A DNA stretch of 64,000 nt from positions 806,001 through 870,000 of the forward strand of contig WACJ01000083.1 in the NCBI GenBank assembly GCA_008973525.1. Reading direction: 5' to 3'. The translations under genes were made by a program, and so were the position numbers. This stretch comes from Stenopsyche tienmushanensis. Lineage: Eukaryota > Arthropoda > Insecta > Trichoptera > Stenopsychidae. Shown here one piece after another: positions 57,280-64,000 of this stretch. Position 1 is the stretch's first letter; each line of letters opens with the position of its first letter. The notes under the pieces are model-generated. The model did no database searches and was not told where the DNA came from. It was given only the letters and a program-made list of their open reading frames with translations.

Positions 57280-57727
57280 CAGTGCCGTAACAAAGACGTG
57301 GCAAAGCAGGCGCCCGCCACGGGCGCAATTGGTCTTGGGGCGCAAAACGCAGAATACCGACCCAATCGAGGGTTGCACATGGTTTTTATTTTACTTTGCA
57401 TGAACCAACAGTGATTGACTCTGTCCGTTTTTATAATAAACACTAAGTTGTCTAATTCCTCTTTTCTTCGACAGATTGTAAAATTTAAACAACCCACCCG
57501 ATCAGTCTTCTTCGAACAACTTCGCTTCATAATGAGAGTTTGTAATCGTTCTGTAGGCATACTAAGGTATAGCATCCGATCGCGAGGCGCTCATTCGTCA
57601 TATCAGCGGTCTGAAAAGTGGACCGATCGAACATACAAACCTTGTGGTCACTCCGTCCTCTTTTAGGACGTATTGCGGCATTTTCTATGTTCTGTACGAT
57701 CACGGAAGCAACGAAGCGTCTAGACAC
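57280..57727 (+). repeat. F1 dispersed repeat, copy k (best left end)
   Basis: The left end reads CAGTGCCGTAACAAAGACGT then GGCAAAGCAGGCGCCCGCCA. 'cttttcttcg' is fused to 'acagattgtaaaatttaaac', an internal deletion private to this copy. The hairpin is 'cggtctgaaaagtggaccg', with two CpG sites changed to TpG. Ends near 'gaagcgtctagacactttct'. Confidence 0.85.
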
Positions 57728-57970
57728 TTTCTACCATAGCATAGCATCTTTAATAGTATTTAATATACTGCAGCAGCATATGTTAACTTTAAAATGTTGA
57801 GGCCTGTAAATTAAAAATTATACATATGTTCTTATATTTACAAGACTGAAACTATGTTGTAGCTGCTTATAATACATATTATATGTAGTTAATATTGCAA
57901 TGATTTGAAAGTTGCAATACTTCAATCAAGTTTCTGTGCTACAACTTGTGTAAAAAGTACAGGCAAACAA

Positions 57971-58018
57971 GAAACTTTCCTGATTTACATTGTATAAACA
58001 CTGACTGAAATAAAATTT
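57971..58018 (+). repeat. Short dispersed repeat, copy 3 of 3
   Basis: 'gaaactttcctgatttacat' and 'tgtataaacactgactgaaa', as at 4891 and 38979. Confidence 0.6.
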
Positions 58019-58029
58019 TGCGTACTTTA

Positions 58030-58749
58030 AATGAATACCCTTCAAAGTTCAAATCGAAATGAAGACAAGTCGGAATATAAATATTTTTTAATACTAATGA
58101 CATTACAAAATAAATATTTTAATTAAGCTTATAACAAATATAGTTTATATTAAACGATTATATAGAGCACGCCTTGCAAAAATAAATCGATAAAGCTACA
58201 TCTTGAGTTGGTAACACTTGGTCTGGCGACCTCTGTACAAATAATTCATAAAATGATGCACTTTCGACATTCATCACTGTCATATATTAGAGTCAGCTGA
58301 TTCAAAATCAACGATTAAATCATCCATATCTATATTTGACCCATGGAGAAGGCGATTGATCCATCCATTGCTTCATCATATGGGGGTGAGAAATTCGTTG
58401 TTTCTATTGGATACATCAATTCCAAACAGAAAAACGTTTAAAGAAACATTGATCATTATTATATTGTAATAATTTAGGATTTAAATTGAGTAGTTTTATC
58501 ACATATTCCATGTTCGTCCAATAATACGCCTTCTAATTATCATACCTTTAGGTCTTCAGAGCATACGTGGTAAACGATTTCGGATTGAAGATCATGTTAA
58601 AAAAAAAATCAGAAAAGGAATCAAATATTATAAAAAATGAAGGTAATTTTGGATTATTATGTGGATTTTGAGCAGAAATAGCTTACTTTCGTACCTCTAA
58701 TAGTTAATAATTGGAATAAGTATGCTTAGAAAATTATGGTTATTTAATG
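58030..58749. other. Intergenic / 3' flank of the DUF4728 gene
   Basis: No coding potential recognised. Presumed to hold the 3' UTR of the minus-strand gene at 58750. Confidence 0.4.
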
Positions 58750-61700
58750 TTAACTGTGGAGGAAGCTTGGTTGACTTTTTTGAGCACCCACTCGATTGCC
58801 CAAATAACCAGATGAATGGTTTGAATTGTTGGATTGACTTCGATTATATGGTGGATAAGGATTATTTCGCGAAGAATTTGCATTATTCTGCATGTTTGGA
58901 GGATAGTTATCATTCCTCCTGGTTTGCGCATTAGTTTGGCCGTTATTATGCGACGTGTTTATGTTGTTGCTTTGAGTATAAGGCCTATTATAGTCGTTCC
59001 TATTGGAAAACGCTGGATTATTTTGAATTGATTCGGCCATGATTTTATTAACACGCGGGAGAACCATTGGATAGCGTTGAAAATTTTGATTGCCCGAACG
59101 ATCCTGACTGTATTGCCTATTTTCATTGTCATATTGTCCGTATTGGGATCGCCAGTTTTTATCTTCGGGAGATGGATAGGACATCCTTTGAATATGCTCC
59201 AATGATAAATAGTTAGGATCATATTTAGCATACGGATGAATCCCATAGTCAATATCTTGATTTATCGTGTTATTGCTGTCTGTAACACTTTGTTCTATAA
59301 TTACAACTTGATCTTGTGGATGGACCTTTTGTTCGTCAAGTTTGAGCTTTTGATACAAACTCAAAATACAAATCCAGAGATAAAGCAGTATACCTAAAAA
59401 TTAAAAATAAACGCACATTATTATGCATTTATAATATTTTATGGACTAATATACCCGTGGTTAAATCTATTTCGGTTGATACATTAAATGCTTATAAAAA
59501 AGAAACCTTACCCAATGTTGGAAGCAATAGTACATAAAGCAGTACTCCCACCAGCGTTGAAATAGTCATAGTGAGTCCTCCCAATACAATTGTTGCAATT
59601 ATAGCCGGAAATAAAACCAAGGCTTCTGTGATCAGCCATGGAAGTAATAAGCAGGGACTACTCTAAACAAATAAAGTAATTAATCTTGTAAAAAAACCAC
59701 AACCACAAACAACGCAGCATAAATAAGTTTAACAACGACTGTCTTGGCCAAAAATATTGAGCACACTTGTGTTATTATTAATTAAACGATGTTTTTTTTG
59801 TATTTCAGACTGTATTTGTAAGCCCATTAACGATATGAAAAGCACATTAATCTTTCCCTAACTGTGCTTGACCCCTACGGGAGTAATTACGAGACCCTTC
59901 GTAGCCCCCTCCACTATTCAGAAAGAGCACTCTTGTACATTGAAGCTCGGAGACAGACAGAGACAGAGAGAACATAGCGCAGCTCGGGAGACAGAGACGG
60001 AGAGCTTCTCCGCATACATCGCACGATTGTATAGATCGTTAGCCCAAATTTATCGACTAATAATGATTTCGATTTCAAGCGTGTTATTTGTTTACGCAAA
60101 ATGCACTGATAGGAGCTGACAGAAAGTAATCGGTGTAAAGCGATTATGACATCAACGACTTTATCAATTTTAAATTTGCTCGCTAACGAAAGGGTTAAAA
60201 TGCCCACGCGCTCCGATGATATGTATTTGGTACACCACATGAAAAAATAATGCTATATTTGTGTGTCTGCCACTTATCTGTCAGGACCGTCACAGCGTGT
60301 ATTACGCTTGTACAGAAATAAATAAACACTGTCGATAGCACACAATATTCAGTAATTTCTTCAAGTAAACATAAATAATACACATATCATTATTAGTCGA
60401 TAAATTTGGGTTAACCGCACAATGCACACAAGATACTCTCTCCGTCTCTGTCACTCATTCACAATCTCCGACCTACAATATACCTTATCCGTCTCTGTTT
60501 CTCTCCAAACTCAACATGCGAGACACTCCGTTTCTGTCTGTCTTCGAGCTCAACGTGTAAGAATGCCCTTTATAAGTCACTGGAAATCGGACACAACATC
60601 GTGTCTTATCTCTTTGAGGTGATAAAAATCACAACATTATTACAGTCGAGTTGTAGTAAATACATCATTAAAAAGTAGAATGAGGAAATTGAAGGGCAAA
60701 TTTCTGCAAGGGCGAGAAGAAAGCCGCAATAAACTTTAAGGCACCAACTCTTATCTGACGATTGTCCAATTTTCTATTTACACTCTTTGATTAGAATCAT
60801 GTTATAAAATGACATTAAAGGGCTTTAGAGAGTATTAACACACTTTAGTCGGGTACTGAAAGTGCGCACCGCGTGCAATGAAATATTTTCATGTAAAAAT
60901 CGTTATAACTCCTAAACTAACGAATAAAAGTTTGCTAGAAATGGCTGTATCACATGATTTAAGAAGGTAATCATGAAGTCCATAATCATGAAGGAATGTG
61001 GCACTATATGTCCCGACTAAAGTGTGTTAAGATGATATTTATTTTTGTGTGCATTATATTATGAGACTTTATGGCGGTTTTTAGTGTTGCTTAAAAGTTT
61101 TATTAATACCAATAATAAACTTAGGGATTCAGACGTATTAATTTTTCGGATCGATCGTCTCGATCCAGCTTTAATCTGATTCCCTGGAATTGCAATGTAG
61201 CGATCAATTGCTGGGTCACCTAGATATTTATAGTCAATTTAATAAAATACTGATAATCTTCTCCTATCTAAAATTACTATTCAAATGATCCTATCTTAGT
61301 TCAACAATATGTGAAAGAAAATGGGAAACCATCGCATGTAAGATCATTTACTTTTATCTAATGACGGATATTTTGTAGATAGCCCTTTAAGATGAAGAAT
61401 ATTATTTATCTATATTTCATATCGTATAAAAACGTATTGAAGATTTTAATGGGTACCCGATACTTTTGACCACAACCGTATATTTAAATGTCTATATACC
61501 TTGCATGATCCCCATAAAAGGAAAACATTCGTCAGAAGCAGCAATGCTTGAGATCCAATTATCGATAGAATTAGAGCTTCAAAAGCTTCCCTGGGAGCCA
61601 CTATAAAGACAAAATTCTTGTTAAAGTTGTTCTCGTTAATAATATGTTTATATACAGTTATTCAGACCGACCGTGAGTGAATTCACCCCAGATTGATAAA

Positions 61701-61893
61701 TTCAAAGTTATACTTCCCGATGCGATGAGCAATATTGCACTTAGCTAAAAATAAGATATATCATTAAACATTTGTTAAATGCTAAAAAACACAGTTTGTC
61801 TTTCGAAATAAAACTGACCAATCCTAATAAAGCCACGACTATTCCACCAGTTCGAAGTTCGCAGCAGTAACAGCATTTGTTGACGCACACCAT
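58750..61893 (-). CDS. DUF4728-type four-pass membrane protein with Asn/Gln-rich tail
   Basis: Five exons: 61893-61819, 61744-61672, 61600-61500, 59662-59512 and 59393-58750 (phases 0,1,0,1), 347 aa. It starts MVCVNKCCYCCELRTGGIVV, the DUF4728 Cys cluster and LRTG motif, with four hydrophobic segments ending near LLYLWICILSLYQ (about residue 147). Exons 1, 3 and 4 have the same lengths as in the 50.4-kb paralogue and exon 2 differs by one codon. The last exon instead adds about 200 residues. These are rich in Asn, Gln, Tyr, Pro and Ser (for example YGQYDNENRQYSQDRSGNQN, PPYNRSQSNNSNHSSGYLGN) with no folded domain apparent. The tail should be cytosolic if both ends face inside. Intron 3 (1.8 kb) carries two R2 fragments and a TTAA-flanked MITE. 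Splice sites are canonical, with weaker donors at introns 2 and 3. Confidence 0.9.
59911..60095 (+). repeat. R2 dispersed repeat, partial, in DUF4728 intron 3
   Basis: 'ctattcagaaagagcactct' through 'cggagacagacagagacaga', 'gcacgattgtatagatcgtt' and 'cccaaatttatcgactaata'. It starts at the same truncated point, after 'cctccactattc', as the copy at 62397. Confidence 0.8.
60248..60620 (-). repeat. R2 dispersed repeat, full-length, in DUF4728 intron 3
   Basis: Minus strand from 'cctcaaagagataagacacg' to 'gtggcagacacacaaatata' plus 'gcat', with all R2 landmarks. It forms an inverted pair with the partial copy at 59911-60095, 150 bp away. Confidence 0.85.
60839..61026. mobile_element. TTAA-flanked MITE (piggyBac type), 188 bp
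   Basis: The ends are perfect inverted repeats (cacactttagtcggg at 60839-60853, cccgactaaagtgtg at 61012-61026) immediately flanked by TTAA on both sides (60835-60838 and 61027-61030), the piggyBac target duplication. There is no coding capacity. It lies in intron 3 of the DUF4728 gene, and both ends are intact. Confidence 0.88.
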
Positions 61894-61929
61894 TTTGATG
61901 CCTCGGTGGTAAACGAACTACATCAATAT

Positions 61930-62396
61930 GAGATTTGTCTGCAAATAAATTCAAACGTTAATATATAATATTGCTAAGAATTGATGATTGTACATATGTA
62001 TCAAACAACAACAAATATGGCGGAAAAATCCCTTTTTTTAGAGCTCGAAATGTACGCAATTATCGTGAATATCGAGTGATCATTTGGGGTGCGTTTTATG
62101 TTGGAATTTCAACAACTAATCTATTTACAAAGATTAGTCTACAAAATAGTCACTATCCATATTTTAAACCTTCCTCTACCTATTGGGCAAATATTTTATC
62201 CTTTTTTTTTTAAATAAGGAGGTTTTGATTTAAAATAGTCCAATAGATCTCGTTAATGTGTTTGGATTGTCTTCGATTTCTGAAGCTATGGGATTATTAA
62301 AAAAATGTCCTTTTGTCAGGTTACCCGTTATATTTATTGCGTTAGAACCCTTTTTAGCCCCTAAAGAAGTACTATCCCAGGGCCTGAGACCTCCCC
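61930..62396. other. 5' flank of the DUF4728 gene, no other gene
   Basis: Upstream of the minus-strand start codon at 61893. An 80-codon plus-strand frame (61971-62213) has no recognised domain. Promoter elements are not obvious. Confidence 0.4.
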
Positions 62397-62497
62397 CTCC
62401 ACTATTCAGAAAGAGCACTCTAGTACATTGAGCTCGGAGACAGACAGAGACAGAGAGCTTCTCTGCATACATCGCACGATTGTATAGATCGATAGTC
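62397..62497 (+). repeat. R2 dispersed repeat, left-truncated short copy
   Basis: 'cctccactattcagaaagag' through 'agctcggagacagacagaga' to 'gcacgattgtatagatcgat'. It is truncated at both sides and shares its left junction with the copy at 59911. Confidence 0.75.
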
Positions 62498-62499
62498 TT

Positions 62500-63825
62500 T
62501 GTCCAATTATCATTTTCTTGTAAAGTAGGAGCATATTAATCGATTTTTTTTTCGATTTCATAAATGTTGATCATTTATACGCATAACTGTAAACGAAGAT
62601 CAACCGTGCAAATAAGAATTCACCAGTACAAAAATGAAGATATGTTATCCGAATGAATGTGAATTTTATCAATTATTTAGATTAATTGAAAACAAACATA
62701 TCAATTATTTAAATCTGCACATTGTTTCATGATTTAACGTCGATAAGATGTATCAACTGGATTTGTTATCGATCTATTAAAATTTAATATTGAAGAAGTC
62801 CTTTGAATGAGCCCGAAACACTAAATATTTTTATAGACTTATATTCAATTTCAAAAGGGTGGCGAGTTTTCAAAAAGGGGCCTGACGGTGATCAAAGCGA
62901 GTAATGAAGCTTAATTACCAAAACAAATTACTACCAAGGTAAATACCGGGATTTTGAAACGCAATAGAAGACATTAAGCTGGGAAGAAAAGGCGCCGAAG
63001 CGCGAAAAGGGAGTTGTCGAGCAAACCTCGACGGAGAAGGATCTCCTTGGACGACCAGCTATTCGACCCCGATTGTTCGAAATGTTATTGATCACCTGTA
63101 GTACCTGCCTCATTTTGACTTCTATCATCGAGAGAATGAAATCATAAATGTGTTCTGTCGTTCATCGTAGCCAACTCGTGGGTCGGGACCATTTTTCCGG
63201 ATTGCGCCACGATCGACCTTCAAGTCGCAACGACGAATATAGCAATCCCCGTAACAGGCGAGGTCCTCGAGTTTGCTACAGTAAATATTCCTATTTCTTA
63301 AATTTGAATGTAAAAAATGGCGTGGTAACAATTTACATCTGAACGACACGAAAAGTGAAACAACAAGCAGCACTTGTTCGGAAAGAGATGGAGACAATTC
63401 ATGAAATCATCACAGAAAAATCTCATTGCATTTTATGTTTTAATTAAGATGCCATCTGCTATGAATTCATATTGGAGAAAATATCATTCGGAGTCTGATA
63501 AAAATCACTGATTGCATTTTAGATATTACTAATTTGGCAAATACAATGAGCGAAGATAGCTTTGAGGATTAAGCAACTCAAGATATTGCTGGATTAATGA
63601 CTAATAAAGTGAAGATTAAAGATATATTGGAGATTTTCATGGAGCGTGCTGACTCTGAAGAAAATAATGACGATGAATAAGCAGCATCAGAGAGAAAGCA
63701 TTTATGTCACAGCATTTAATTGCCGAACACATATTAAAAAGCAGATAAATATCAACACATGAAAATGCTTATTTTTATGCGTTGATATAACCTGTATAGT
63801 AGGATGATCGCGTATTTGCGAGCAA
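62500..63825. other. Intergenic; GC-rich block at 62.94-63.30 kb
   Basis: The block 62940-63300 is GC-rich and has open frames on both strands (plus 63148-63342; minus 62931-63128 and 63125-63397). None shows a known domain and the frames shadow each other. An R4 fragment (63335-63410, 'gacacgaaaagtgaaacaac', 'cggaaagagatggagacaat') follows. Confidence 0.35.
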
Positions 63826-64000
63826 ATTCCAGTGATCCAGAAAGAGCACTCTTGTACGTTGAGTTCGGAGAGAGACAGAGACGGATAAAACGTAGAGCCG
63901 ACAGTGTTTATTTATTCATATACAAGCTTCATACATACTGCGACGGTCCTGACAGATTTGTAGATTTGTACGGATGATAAATGGCGGACAAGCAAATATA
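63826..64000 (+). repeat. R2 dispersed repeat, internally deleted, runs off the window
   Basis: 'attccagtgatccagaaaga', 'gagagagacagagacggata', then directly 'gacagtgtttatttattcat' and 'actgcgacggtcctgacaga'. The block holding 'taacccaaatttatcgacta' is deleted. Ends 'gtacggatgataaatggcgg' at the window edge. Confidence 0.8.

Noticed and set aside
1..64000. CRISPR arrays, operons, bacterial promoters
   Set aside because: Repeats are dispersed transposon families without regular spacers, and the genes are intron-split and eukaryotic.

Overview
The window is insect nuclear DNA, AT-rich and crowded with transposable elements. The protein-coding genes are split by introns with GT/AG borders and use AATAAA poly(A) signals. 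The recognisable families are an MADF-BESS regulator, MARVEL four-pass membrane proteins and DUF4728 four-pass proteins; the last is, as far as I know, largely arthropod-specific. The repeats include mariner, Tc1-like, piggyBac, hAT, RTE and Jockey remnants and a tRNA-Leu-primed LTR element. I cannot fix the insect order from this sequence alone. No tRNA, rRNA, CRISPR array or bacterial feature was seen.

Five genes can be assembled exon by exon. On the minus strand are a MARVEL-domain gene (20.8-21.5 kb, 175 aa), a second MARVEL gene (39.7-41.0 kb, 161 aa) and two DUF4728-type genes (50.4-52.0 kb, 169 aa; 58.8-61.9 kb, 347 aa). The DUF4728 pair share the same exon sizes and phases, so they are duplicates. 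The second has a long Asn/Gln/Tyr-rich tail that the first lacks. On the plus strand is one MADF-BESS gene (28.7-32.2 kb, about 308 aa) whose 2.6 kb intron holds a hAT remnant. Several further exon-like segments with good splice borders (6.6, 13.0, 26.3-27.7 and 49.5-49.8 kb, all minus strand) are given as low-confidence candidates.

The rest is mostly repeats. By region: 0-4.5 kb has an LTR/primer-site fragment, a piggyBac remnant, a mariner copy with intact terminal inverted repeats and a possible Tc1 remnant. 5-18 kb has a mariner transposase fragment and the first copies of two dispersed families, here called F1 (11 copies in the window) and R2 (9 copies), plus a TA-flanked MITE. 18-28 kb holds the first MARVEL gene and two LINE fragments. 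28-41 kb holds the MADF gene, two copies of a hAT remnant about 7 kb apart and the second MARVEL gene. 41-50 kb is a repeat graveyard (F1, MITE, DDE transposase fragments, LTR element). 50-64 kb holds the DUF4728 pair, a mariner copy with intact terminal repeats, a TTAA-flanked MITE and more F1 and R2 copies.

The most unusual repeat signals are the F1 family, whose left end looks hAT-like and in which two copies share one exact internal deletion junction, and the fully bounded MITEs at 17.9 kb and 60.8 kb. The genes do not form a pathway. The only common theme is four-pass membrane proteins on the minus strand.
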